In this document: positions 50,209 through 61,868 of the stretch, one piece after another
How positions within the stretch are numbered: the stretch's first letter is position 1
Layout of the letters: each line of letters opens with the position of its first letter
Origin: Euryodendron excelsum
Lineage: Eukaryota > Streptophyta > Magnoliopsida > Ericales > Pentaphylacaceae
Assembly (NCBI GenBank): GCA_033060915.1
Contig: CM065388.1
Coordinates: forward strand, 289,001-353,000
Direction: 5' to 3'
Length of the DNA: 64,000 nucleotides
Notes under the pieces: generated by a model
Database searches by the model: none
What the model was told of the DNA's origin: nothing
Seen by the model: only the letters and a program-made list of their open reading frames with translations
Translations under genes and position numbers: made by a program

Positions 50209-50745
50209 TGTTATAAACTAAATGAATTTGAAGCAAGCAAAATATTCAAACACGGTATATAAGAAAACTAGTTCTTCTAGAACTGTCAAATAATAATTTA
50301 ATAGTTCTTCTGGAATTATAGAGATAGATTTTCTTGATCACCCAAGCATATATTGAATTAAATAGTTTTTTTGGAACTATAGAGATAGATTTTCTTGATC
50401 ACCCAAGCATATATTGAATTAAATAGTTCTTTTGGAACTATGGAGATAAATTTTCTTGATCACCCAAACATATATTGCTTTCATAAGACAAAAGATATAG
50501 ACAACAAAAATTTAAATAGTTTACCTATATTCTTTGCCTTTTCCTTCCTTTTCTTTTCCTCTTTTTCTTTCTCTTCTTTTCTTTCTCTCTCTCTTTTCTC
50601 TCTCTTCTGTCTCTCTCTCGCTTTTCTCTCTCTTTTTTTTCTTTCTCTCTTCTCTCTTTCTCTCTTTCCCTCTTTCGTTTATATAGGCAAATATAATGGA
50701 AGGTTACATATCACATGTCATTCATCAGTTAACTATTTCATAACA
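50209..50745 (-). repeat. 5' LTR of copia B, with internal triplication
   Basis: 537 bp against 401 bp for the other LTR. Most of the difference is three copies of a 61-bp unit (GAGATAGATT words at 50321, 50382 and GAGATAAATT at 50443), where the 3' LTR has one. The TATATAAA box and CT-rich stretch are shared by both LTRs. Confidence 0.9.
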
Positions 50746-50750
50746 GAGTT

Positions 50751-52625
50751 GAGCTCAAATTTTTTGTTTATGTTCCAATTTAGCCTGTTTATAGTACATA
50801 ATACAATTTGAATGATATGGTCATACTGTCTTTTTGGGTGTCATTTTTTCTTTCTTCTTTTTAGTTGATGCAGTGCAGTATCTGCAACATGACCCAAAAA
50901 AGGGGGATTCGAACAACTAGAAACCTCCTGAGATCTTTATATAGCCTTTTTATGGGGGCAACATCGTCTCATGGGCAAGCTTTAGTGCGACCATGCAAGT
51001 GCCTCCAGGTGATCAAATGGGTAAACCATGCACGAAAACACATTTAAGCAATCATGCAACTAAAAATGAGATTGCCTATATGTTTACATTAGATGTTGTA
51101 GGATGGATTGAATGGTTTCATGTGCATAAAGCAACAAGAATACTTATCATCTTTTATTTGGGGATGAATAAGGCTCGATCTTGCTAACTTCCCTCTCATG
51201 CTAACTTTCCTCTCATGCAAAAATACAGAGAGGTAACAGAGTTTTATTGCATGCTTAATTAATAACTGCATTTCTAATCAACAAATATACATGTACATGT
51301 AAATACCCATATATATTTGGGGTTCAGTTAACAAGAATGCCCCAACTGTTTGAGGAAGTACTTGAAGTTGAAGGAAACGTGTTAAAGGAAATCCAAAGGT
51401 GAGTGTAGTGCACTGTTTTCTTTATTTTCTTATGGACTCTGCGTGTACGTAACTATCCTTTGGTCATAAATAGGAACTTCAAGAATTGCTTCATTGAAGT
51501 TGGTAGCCAGAGAAGATGCATGTAGGCAAATTTGGAATTAAATTTGACTACTGAAATTATCCCCAAGTTTCCCGTGAACTCTCTCTCTCTCTCACCGCAC
51601 CTATAAATTATGATACCCAATTCAATTTTTTCCCTCTTAATTACCTGCTCTTTATTTCCATACTGCTTTTTGCGACAATGGCTATCCCCTGCAAGTTGGT
51701 AGACTCGCAGACTGGATCCTCCTTAAGCCGGCTAGCAAAGCTGAACTTAACATTTGGGAATTTATCAGGGCATTCCTCACCCGGGTTGTTGAGGTCTCTC
51801 TGACTGTCCGATTCCCCACTATGTAATCGGACAGGTTGGAGTAGAGAGTTGCCACAACCTTGGGGGAGGTTTGCTTCGCTTTATAGAAAGCCAAAAAACA
51901 GTGAATACATAGAGGTATTACCTTCTATTGGAAGCCTGTTTGAATTATGGATTTATTCAACAAAAGAAAATGCAAAAATGGAAGGCAAAACAAGAATGAA
52001 ATAAGGTATTTCAAATTCTATGCTCTTTCTCCAACAAAAAGTCTTTTTTTTTTATTATTCGGGTGTCCGAATCAGTTTACATGTATATCGACTAATTTCA
52101 GAACTTGTGCAGTCTCTCATCCCACACAAATTTAATAATTATCGAAACAAAAATTTTAGAAATAACTTCAAAAAATTAATAGCACCTAAAAAGTTTCAAC
52201 CCTAAAACCTTAAATGCAGTTGACCCAACCCCAACCCTTACCACTTGGCTCTTGCTCCAACAAAGGGTCTACTACTTACCCATGAGGACATATCAATTTT
52301 GCATATACTTGGTAGCTGGCACTACAAGGCAGCTGGTAACATTGACTAATTTTTTTTTTTTTCAAAGCCAAACATTGATGTTCAATACTGAAAATACCCT
52401 ATTGCGTTGTTAAAAAAAATAAAGAGAAGAGAGATAGAGACCGGATACCATTATTTAGCCGTATTTTTCAAACACGTTTGACATTGATCTGTGCATGAAT
52501 GAGTAACAATACAAAAACAATTTAAGGAGAGAGAGAAAACAGAAAATGACAGCTTCTTGTGCTTGCAAAGATATTAGCATAAAATTATCCACACACAAAA
52601 AAAAGAAAAAAAAAAGAAAAAGGAA
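50751..52625. other. Spacer, former upstream region of the ICE-like gene
   Basis: No gene is recognised. The segment next to 50750 was directly upstream of the ICE-like gene before the copia B insertion. A GC-richer patch at 51690-51890 has a - strand ORF of 70 codons of unknown nature and a 10-bp perfect inverted repeat (CTGTCCGATT at 51804-51813 against 51825-51834, with an 11-base loop). Confidence 0.45.
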
Positions 52626-53897
52626 GGGTAAATTATACAAATCTCCTCTCAATATTTGTAAAAATACAAAAACCTCCCTCAACCATTTTAAATTTACTGT
52701 AATATCCCTTACTTTTAAATTTTATTAACAAATTTGCTCTTCCGTTAGTCAACCGTTAATTGCCCAAATGAAAAAAACTGATGCAAACCTAATAATTTAT
52801 TTTAATGACTATTATTCCCTTTCCCTTGGATTTATCCTTGGACTTAAATATTATTTTTATCAATAAAATTATTATTGATTATTTTTAAATAATAAAAAGT
52901 AAATTACAAACATTTTTTATTTTCTCTCTTCGTTTTTTTTTTCCCTTTCTTCTTCCTTATCATCTTCCTCTATTGCTACAACAACATAAGTGCAAACCCT
53001 ACCCTCCTCTATCGCCAGCCTTAGCCCTCCTCCACCCCTCCCATCTTTGCCCAGCTCTCCCTCACTCGCCCTTTCCTATCATCGCCCGGCATTGAAATCT
53101 TCTTCTTCTTGGAGAATTGCTTCCCTAATAGCTTGGGAAGCTGCGGAATCACCCACCTGTTGACGAAAAACATGTCGTATGAGTCGTAGATTTTGTGCTT
53201 GGCCTCGAAGGGTTTGTAATCGGATTTCAACTTCGACAGCTTGAGGACTTTGGTGATTGGAATGTCCTCGGCTTTGAGCCTCTTCTTGGCGGCATTGGAG
53301 GTGAGCTTCAACAGCTTGGGTTGATCGTCGATGATAAGGCAAAACTCGAAGGAGGAGGCCACCCGTTGCCTCCACTGATTTCTCTCTACTCATCAAATTT
53401 GATCCTTCTACACCTAATACCCCCACAAATATGTAAAATCTATATATGGAGGGTATACATATACAAATCTGTGTATATTTGTATATATGTGTGTGTGTAT
53501 GCATATTGAAGAATTTAGGATTGGGAGAGGACTAGGAGCAGTGGGTGAAGGTAAAGGAGAGCTTGGTTGTAACGGGTTATGGATGGGGTTGGAGGGAATG
53601 GGCACCGGAGATGAGGAAGAAGGGTGGTAGCGGTGGGTTCTAGAGATGAGAAAGGAGGGTGTGATTTGTTCTATGCTTGATTCTCTCTCTAAGACCTATA
53701 TCTCATTCTCTATTTAACTACTGAAATAGATACTTTTAATAAAAATGATAGTTTAATAAAAGGGCAATAAAGTCATTTTGACATGCTACCGTTATTGCCG
53801 TCTAGCCAACAACCTGGGAGGTTAGTGTAATTTGAAAATGTTGAGTGGGTTGCCTATATTTGTGCAAATGTTGAAGGGTGGTCAATATAATTTACCC
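52626..53897. mobile_element. Pack-MULE-like element, 1272 bp, carrying a gene fragment
   Basis: The ends are inverted: GGGTAAATTATA at the left, and its complement at the right. Looser matching continues for about 85 bp, including a CTCAAC...ATTT...AAATT pattern. Flanking 9-bp repeats are AAAAAGGAA (52617-52625) and AAAAAAGAA (53898-53906), 8 of 9 matching, the size expected for Mutator-like elements. There is no transposase. The interior holds a fragment of a ribosomal L1-domain gene. Confidence 0.8.
53085..53362 (-). pseudogene. Captured fragment of a ribosomal L1-domain gene
   Basis: The - strand is open for about 110 codons and reads EFCLIIDDQPKLL, then AAKKRLKAEDIPITKVLKLS, KLKSDYKPFEAKHKIYDSYD, MFFVNRWVIPQLPKLLGKQF and a Lys run. 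This matches the middle of plant ribosomal L1 domain-containing proteins (RSL1D1-like, nucleolar). The N-terminal start and the C-terminal half are missing and no intron interrupts it. It lies wholly inside the MULE-like element, so it was captured by transposition rather than being a resident gene. Confidence 0.82.
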
Positions 53898-53906
53898 AAA
53901 AAAGAA

Positions 53907-55500
53907 AAGATGTCTGCATAAGCAGGTCCACATTCTCAATTTATGTTGTGATATGTCAGTCCATACTGGCAGACCAACCCAGCCCAGCCCTAGTCCAATT
54001 TACAACTTAGCCTAATTGCAATGTCACTAGGCTTTTAACTTGACGAAGTCCAATATCTCTAAGTGCTTGTTTGGTTGCATTTTTTTTTATAAATTTTTAT
54101 TTTTAGCTCTTATTTTGAATTTTATGTCGATTTTATTGTTTGTGAAAAGTGGTTACGAGTGGTAGTCCTCCAGCAGTTGTATCCCTCTAAATAAGTGGAA
54201 TAATATTTAAATTATCTAGAAAGTGCAGACATATTTAAAAATATGTGTTTATATCATTCAGTGTCTCCTAATATATTTTTTTTGATATTTTAAAATCAAA
54301 CACTTGATGGACACATGTTTATCTATTTATGCACAATTAAACCAAGCCTTAAGTACTAAGGGCAGATGTTTAAAACCATAACAACCCCTCATTCTTTAAA
54401 AATTTTAATTTAATATTCTAAATATTTACAACTTCTAACTTGTTTGTGAATAGAATTTTCGAAGATAAATAATATGATTTTTTGTTCACAATTCTTTTGT
54501 AATATACAAAATACAAAAACATATTTCCTACTGTCGTGACATAACAAAATATAAATATATTTCATAAAAACCAAAGTATTATATATGTTACATATATTTT
54601 GTTGTGTGCTTTCCTTGTGCTTTATGTGTGTTGGTATCATGTCGTTTTATATGTGTTTATGCTTATTAGGTTATTTTAATGTTGGAATCCCTTCTGATCT
54701 TACAAGTGTAAAGTCTCTTTAAGTTTTTTTTTGTTGAAGAAACATCTCCTTGTGGCCGGTGTCCAATAACAAAGCTAACTTGAGGTTCCACCCAAAATAT
54801 GTATTAATTATAACTCAAAAGGCATCATTTGTGGGCTCGCAGAAGCTTCAAAAAGTACGAAGGGATTGAATAAAAAATTGCCTTCTCAAAATGTTAAAAT
54901 ATTACTACACTGAATATCTAACCTAACAATCCTTTGTTTTAGCTCCAAAAAGCAAAAAAAAAAAAAAAGGACTTCCAATATTTTTATGGTTAAAAGTGGA
55001 AGGTGTTATCTTTTGAAGCTTTTTCTAATCTTTTCAACCTTTGTTTTAAACGTTTTTTCAAGCAAATTTTGTGAAGTCTTTTCATTTAGCGAGCTGCATA
55101 ATTGCATTGTTTTGTTGATTTTAAGTTGATGAATCTTTAAGTTTATCCTTCCTAAACTCCAATCTAATGTTCAAACTTCAAATGTTATGGTTAATGTTAC
55201 ACTTAACAAAGCTTTTTTTTTATTTTTTATTTTTTGTATATATTTTTTAAGATCGTAAATGGAAGAAACAAACAAAAAGGAATAGGAAAAGTAAGAAACA
55301 GAAAAACAGGGGGTGGGGGTGGTTTATTGATACTGTGGAATTTGGGAGTGGAATTGATATGTAGCCAGTATTCAGTTGGCGCCAAATCAAAGGTCATGGG
55401 GAATTGAAACTGGGATTGGAATTGGATTTTGGAGTTGGATATATAATAGATAAAAGAAAAGAAAAAAAATAGTTATATATAAGTTTTATCCACTTCACTT
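53907..55500. other. AT-rich spacer
   Basis: No gene or transposon end is recognised. A TATATAA word lies at about 55440, roughly 100 bp before a CT tract, and may be the core promoter of the downstream gene. Confidence 0.45.
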
Positions 55501-55540
55501 TCATTGCTGACGTCATGCCTCTCACCATCACCACCTCCTA

Positions 55541-55577
<37 letters not shown>

Positions 55578-56725
55578 ATCTGCAACTTCCACTCTGACTT
55601 TTTTTCACTGCTACCGTTCACTACGCAGCATACCCTCCTCGCAGCCACAAAGTAATTTCTCGCCAAAGCTTTCTGGGTTTCCGTCTGAACTTCGGGGATT
55701 GTGGCTAAAAATCTGTAAGTAATTCTTCAAATCTCTCAACAGTAGTGCTTTCTGTTCTTATTCCCTTGACATTTCCCCTGTTCCTTTTCATACATTTAGG
55801 AGCTCCCCGGTGCTCTTTTCTCTGAAACTGCTGATAGGTTCTATTCATTGTTACTAAACTCTCCATTCTAGTTATGCTGTCTACTGATGTGCCCACTGCC
55901 CATACTGATTTTGCCTTCTTGTTTCTCTTTTATGAATGACCAGTTCTTAATCTTGTCATGACTTTCAATCCTCTTCCTCTTCTCTTTTTTCCCTGACGAT
56001 TGTGGTGCATTTTTTTAGGGCCAAAACATTCTCCATTCCTTGCAATGTCTAATGATAACTTGGATGCCATTTGAACCCAGAAAGCTACTTCCTTTCTTAA
56101 AAGACATGTGAGTGCTGGGTTCTGTTTATCAAGAATCCAAATGCAGTTCTTTGTTATTATGTAGCTCAAAATTTGAATCTCCTTAAATCCCTTGTAGTCA
56201 GGTTGATGCTTGATACTTGTGTTAGCATCCGTCCACGGGTTATAACTGGGATGGCCAATGGTTGAGAGCAGCCTTTGAAGGATTGCTTCAGATATTTAGC
56301 TCTTGAAAGTTGCAACCTGGGCAACTTGCATGCTATTTGCTTGCCTTGTAGTCTAATATATACTACCTTACTGTGAACACTGAATGGAAACACTTGCTTT
56401 GATTGTGATCCGAAACACTTGGTTTGATTGTGAATCTATCTCCTACAAGTTGTTATGTTTTGACTGCCAGTTTCACTATTGAGCTTTTTGTAATTGTCGA
56501 TAGTGAGTGATATTATGCGGCAGTTTAGTACATCATTCATGCGTTGATGCTATATAAAATTATTCTCCCTAGGGAATAACGGATATTGTTACTCTTTTCC
56601 TTTCCCCTGTAGGCATTCCGTGGATGCAGTTTGACTGATTTGAATTTGGACCTGCCTTCAAACCCCATTGTTTTCTAATTCCTTGCTTTTTGAGGAATTA
56701 ATTTCTTTATTGCAATCTGAAATTC
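55501..56725 (+). other. Presumed promoter and 5' leader of NXD1
   Basis: A CT microsatellite (about 55542-55571) is followed by T-rich sequence. ATCTGTAAGTAA at about 55711 looks like a splice donor and CCCCTGTAG at about 56605-56613 like an acceptor, so a leader intron is likely. No conserved protein is coded before the ATG at 56726. Confidence 0.4.
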
Positions 56726-59700
56726 ATGGAGGTTAAAGAAGTAAAACCTCCTTCAGGGTATGGCAAACCTCCATGGGTATTCAGAGGCAGGCAAGGGTTC
56801 CCTCTTCTTGGTTTTATTGTTATCTATTCCTATTATTTGGCTTGGTTGTGTTTCTTTCCCAACAAGAAGGTAATTGTCTGTAACAATCCAGTTCCTGTTT
56901 TCAGTGCTCTGTATCAGCTTCATCTTGTGAAAGCAGAAACCGCTCGAACTTTCATCCCAAAAGAGTTCAAATTAGTTGAAGCTTTTGGGTATGTGATTAC
57001 TATAAATTTATTGTAATATGGTTCAATGGATGAGGTGAATGTAGAGTTTTTAGGAATTTCATTTATCATTAATTAACATGAGTTTTTACTCTCCAGGTAT
57101 ACACTTGGTGGCTTCTTTCTTGCTAGTTATGATGACAGCCCAGCTGGAATCTTCGATGAGGTTTAATGTTTTGACTTTAAATTGCTAGCTCTGGTTTGAA
57201 TTGCATCTCCTCAACTCATGGAAAGCACAAAAATTGAATTGCTGGAAACTGATTCAGTTGATACCAACTTCAAGAACAAAAAATTGATTAATGTATAATT
57301 GTGAACTACTGTAGTGACTTGGTTATTGTTTTGTTCAGCTTGTGGTGATTGCAGGAATCGTATGGAATCCACCTACATCTTGTGCGTAAGTTTTTCACCT
57401 ATTTCTTTTGGGTTATGCTGACATAAAAGCAAATAATTGTGTTTACGAGATATGCACCAATAATTTCCATGCTAGTAAAGACAACCCACTTCAAATATCT
57501 TTACAAGTCAGGAACAACAAACAAAGGTCCTGACTATTGGTCTGGGTTCAGGGTTTATTGCTGAAAGGGTTTGGTGCTAGCATGCCAAACTACACTGCTG
57601 CACTGGCTTATAGAAATCAAGGTGGATGCCCACCACTCAAGATTAGTTCTTTAACTTAGAAATCTATATTGTTTTAGTCAACTTTGTGACCTGGATGTGT
57701 CATTTTTGCTTGTAATTTAGTTGATCAAATTGAGAGGATCAATTTTTAACTGTAAGGATCTGACAGTTTGCTCTCTATGCCTCAAAGCACCATATACATC
57801 AATAGGCAACTATGTATCGAAGAGAGAACCATAAATATTGTCGTCCTTCTTGAAAGTAAGCAGGGCTAATTCTTTTTTTCTGAACAGATGGGCTGCTAGG
57901 GTACTTGTTAACAGTGATGAGGCATGTGTTCATGGACAAAAGGTGGGTAGCTACAGAGTTCTAAGTGTACATTATTGATATTTTAGATTTATGAAGAATA
58001 TGAAATGCTTTTCTCCTTGTATTGACATTTGGAAAATATTGGACTGGTATATCTATCAATTTTTTCCGGCATTTTTTTCAAAAATAAAAAACAATTTTGG
58101 AAAAAAAAAGGACAACAAGTTTAGGATGGTTAGTTGGGAAATGCTGTCATGCTTACTAGATTTCATGTAATAGCAACTGTGGCGTTTCTAATTCTCTTGC
58201 TTGTTTTCATCCTTGCAGGATGTGGGACTTCCGAGTCAAGTTGCCAGGTTTTCCAAGGTGGGCCTTGAGCTAATCACTTCATTGTTGCTCTCATGTATCA
58301 TAATTCAAACATTAAGTTGTCCTCATTTTCTGATGTTTGTGATACTTTCAAGTGGTCACTTTTCTCAAACGAGGGTTATTTTCTATCATATTGGCTAGGA
58401 TCATTCTATTTCCACAAGGTAGGCACATGGATCCAGATGTGCCATAATAGGGCTACCTAAGGTGGGTTTTAGATGTTCTTTTTACTTGTGAAAGAATTAT
58501 GAGCACGTTACAGAGTCCACGACTCCACATTGCAAACAAATTTATTCATTCATCTTAAAGGATGCACTGGGATGTTTTTGTGTAATGTAGTTTCTGTCTA
58601 CAGCAGAGAATTACTGCAATACCAAGGCAATCAAAAAGTAAAACCAATGGATTTTTTAAAATGATTGGTGTTGGCAATGCTTTCAATAATCCAAAGAATT
58701 ACTTGGATATTCAAGTGACTGAAATCACAGGCCCTGCTGCAACAGATATCTGTACCATCAACGTTAGTACTGCTGGTGAGTTGATTAAAAGTATTCATAT
58801 TTCTCGCAAATGTAATACCCAAGCAGTCAGGCCATTCTCTTGTATGAATTGGCTTACAGATCATGTTTGCTAATTAAAAGATGAATTCCATGTCTTCTAC
58901 TTTAATTTTCGAAGCTCTCTTCCATAGTGGGATCTTTTTAGTGGCACGAATTATTTCGTTTTTACAATTTGGAATATCTGATTTTAGGTTAAATACCATA
59001 TTTTTTGCCCTTCAGGTTAGACAATTTCGTGTTTTCTTCATGTCCAATGTAGGAAGGTGAATGTAAATCATATGATTACAGTAGCTAATCTTCTCCAACT
59101 ATAAATAGAATCCTGCTTTGAAGTTGTAATTTCGTAGACAATACATACTCGAGGCATTAGACAATTTCGTGTTTTCTTCATGTCCAATGTAGGAAGGTGA
59201 ATGCAAATCATATGATTACAGTAGCTAATCTTCTCCAACTGTAAATAGAATCCTGCTCTAAAGTTGTAATTTCGTAGACAATACATACTCGAGGCATTAA
59301 ACAATTTCGTGTTTTCTTCATGTCCAATGTAGGAAGGTCAATGTAAATCATATGATTACAGTAGCTAATCTTCTCCAACTGTAAATAGAATCCTGCTCTA
59401 AAGTTGTAATTTCGTAGACAATACATACTCGAGGCATTAGACAATTTCGCGTTTTCTTCATGTCCAATGTAGGAAGGTGAATGTAAATCATATGATTACA
59501 GTAGCTAATCTTCTCCAACTGTAAATAGAATCCTGCTCTAAAGTTGTAATTTCGTAGACAATACATACTCGAGGCATTAGACAATTTCGTGTTTTCTTCA
59601 TGTCCAATGTAGGAAGGTGAATGTAAATCATATGATTACAGTAGCTAATCTTCTCCAACTGTAAATAGAATCCTGCTCTAAAGTTGTAATTTCGTAGACT

Positions 59701-60882
59701 ATACATACTTGAGGCATAGAGTGGAAAGGATTTCAGACTCGTTGCTAGTATAGAAGGTGTTTTCCACATTCAAAAAGGATTATTTTGGCTTTGCTCATTG
59801 ATTTTTGGATCATATCCCTCATCTCAGTCTTTGCAAAGGCAGTGCCAGAGCTAAATTCCAACAAGTTGATGGGGCCAGTTATTAAGATGGCACTACCAAG
59901 CTTTAGGTATTATATGCAATTGTTGGCATTATTAAAGCCTGCTTTGGAAGACAAAACTAATTTTTTTTGGTTCTATAAAATTGCAGCGGCCGTACAGAGT
60001 ATAATCCTCATCTTCTCAAGTATTCTTGCCAAATTGAGTGCAGGTTCGTTCTGCCTTAAGATTGCAATTTAATGCTTCTCAATCTTCATAAAGATCAACT
60101 GCTAGATCTCCAAAAACGTAAATGTTGTGGTACCCTTAGGGTTCAAAACAAGGCCAGGGTGATGCATGTTGCCATTAGCATTAACAGGTCCCACAATTTT
60201 ACAGGTTGCTTGCTCCGACAATTCCAGTCTCACTTAACCACATCAGTAACTGAAAACTTTTCTTTGCTTCAAATTTAAGTTTTTCTTGCATTCATCGAAA
60301 TGTTTCTTTTCTACCAATTTCTTTTGGGTTGTCTAACTATGATTCAAAGGATTCTATTCTGTAAAATACAACATAAACACAATGGTTTATTGAATCTCCT
60401 TTTTGTCTATTTGGCCTCGAGTGGGAGAAGATAGCCAAGTTAAACTGATTAAAGTCAGTCTGAAAAGAATTTGGATGTGTCTTAAATGGACTCTTTTTTT
60501 CCCATCCAAAATTGAAGTTAAAACTCATCTTGGTACAACAGATTTCAATGATTTAACTGTTATTTACTTCAAGTGCAGCCACGGTATTGTCAATCTCCTG
60601 TTTGATACAGCTATCTCCTGCAGGATACGAGCAGTGCAGCCAGCAAAGGTGTCAGGGCCATCTGGGGCACCAAAAAATGACACGGAACAATCTTCTGAAT
60701 GCCAAAGTTTGAATTTTTTGGATTCCATAACCAGAGAGCTTGGAGAAAATGAAAGAAACCTCAGCATATCTGTGATGTTATCAAAGCCAATTTTAGCTCT
60801 GGAGTTCAATTGTCTAAAAATGCAGGTTGAAGCTCCTATTATAGTTTCTCCCTCCTCTAAGAACTCTTTTAAAGCTTCATGA
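56726..60882 (+). CDS. NXD1: NEOXANTHIN-DEFICIENT 1 family protein
   Basis: NXD1 is a plant protein required for neoxanthin accumulation; its biochemical role is not settled. It has been linked to the carotenoid/ABA branch in plastids. Ten exons: 56726-56790, 56905-56988, 57097-57160, 57339-57385, 57888-57942, 58219-58257, 58607-58775, 59849-59906, 59987-60043 and 60624-60882. They total 298 codons, phases consistent. Conserved blocks in order: SGYGKPPW, ALYQLHLVKA, FIPKEFKLVEAFGYTLGGFFLASYDDSP (split by an intron), VVIAGIVWNPPTSCAWAARVLVNSDEAC, GLPSQVARFSK, ATDICTIN, MGPVIKMALPSF and the C-terminal VMLSKPILALEF...MQVEAP. Intron 1 uses a GC donor (GGCAG|GCAAGG). This is the only choice that gives the family junction FRGSALYQ. 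Intron 7 contains a 5 x 140-bp array. The gene converges on the carboxypeptidase gene. Confidence 0.93.
59021..59719 (+). repeat. Five-copy tandem array, exact 140-bp period, in NXD1 intron 7
   Basis: Units start at 59021, 59161, 59301, 59441 and 59581 with ACAATTTCGTGTTTTCTTCA. Copies differ by only a few substitutions and no indels, and the last ends near 59719. The array fills most of the intron between exons 7 and 8, ending about 130 bp before the acceptor. Confidence 0.97.
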
Positions 60883-61868
60883 TGGTGTCGTGTAACAACT
60901 CTTTGCATTTCCTTTCTAATTGATGCATAATAACTTGATTGTTCCTGGAATGTTGTTGTCTTTTTCCTTATTATATTCCTTTCTATAGAGCATATTGACT
61001 CAAGGTAAGGGCTCCCTATCACAAGCTATAGAGCTTATGATATTTAGAATTGGTTTGCTGGAAATCTTGTACTATCTAAGCAGCTTTTGAGTATTGGTCC
61101 ATCTCAGGTTCCCTGAGTAGGACTTAACAAGTACAATGAATCAACATTTTTCTTAAAGAATCAGAGCAGCCAAGGCAAATTCTTCAGATTGGTTCCATTT
61201 ATATGGAATTCTTGTAAACAGCTAAGAGATTTGGTAATTAGGTAACCAGATTAGGCTTGGCTATTCCTACTCCAGGAATAGTCTCAGGTCATGATACAGA
61301 TGGGAGTAAAAATGTCGGACTCTGAAAATAGGAAGGAAATATGTTACTGCACTGTTGATAATAGTAAGATGAGCAGTAATATGCAAGCAGTGATATTTAT
61401 CTGGGTGATTGAGCTGCATGTCTCTTATCATGCTTTCAAGATTCCATGCTGATATACATTGAGCTGATTTTAAATTTTGAGAGATTTGAGCTTAGGTTCT
61501 TTCAAGGAAATTAACAACTTCTACAGGTTAAAATCCTGCATCAGCTAAAGCCGGTTCATGATGTTAAAGGGTTTACCCGGAAAATTTCCCCTTCACCCAA
61601 AATAAAATACAAGCGATCACTGATCAAGCATTCTATCTTTTGCTAAACATAGAAAGCAGAAAAATGACAGAATATACTTTCATTTCTTGAAACCTTTACA
61701 AAATTCTTTTGATTTCAAAGTTCCATAGCATGGACAAACCCGACAAACAAAACAAAAGAATGCAATTTTCATTCTCAAATATCAACAAATGCCCTTTTAC
61801 TTATCAAACCATACTTACAATCTCAGTCTCAATCTGGATTCATGAGGGTGAACCTAGCTCTCAGTAGA
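60883..61868. other. Convergent 3' intergenic region
   Basis: It holds the 3' UTRs of NXD1 (+) and the carboxypeptidase-like gene (-). No other gene is seen. Confidence 0.6.

Larger units (their letters stand above)
46230..50745 (-). mobile_element. Ty1/copia retrotransposon (copia B), degenerate, 4516 bp
   Basis: Direct LTRs lie at 46230-46630 and 50209-50745, starting TGTTAT and ending ATAACA on either strand, with the 5-bp target duplication GAGTT at 46225-46229 and 50746-50750. Orientation is - strand. The primer site CGTTATCAGCACGA (50208-50195 on the - strand) is next to the 5' LTR, and the polypurine tract CAAGGGGGAG (46640-46631) is next to the 3' LTR. Only RNase H and a piece of reverse transcriptase are recognisable. 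About 47540-50190 has no recognisable gag or integrase. Confidence 0.93.

Noticed and set aside
56778..56810. GT donors for NXD1 intron 1 (TGG|GTATTC and AAGG|GTTCCC)
   Set aside because: The first loses conserved VFRG residues and the second adds three residues not seen in the family. The GC donor at 56791 gives the exact family junction. The second remains possible as an alternative.
59068..59769. A ladder of similar - strand ORFs of about 78 codons
   Set aside because: They are successive frames through the 140-bp tandem units in the NXD1 intron, not genes. The units touch each other without spacers, so this is not a CRISPR array either.
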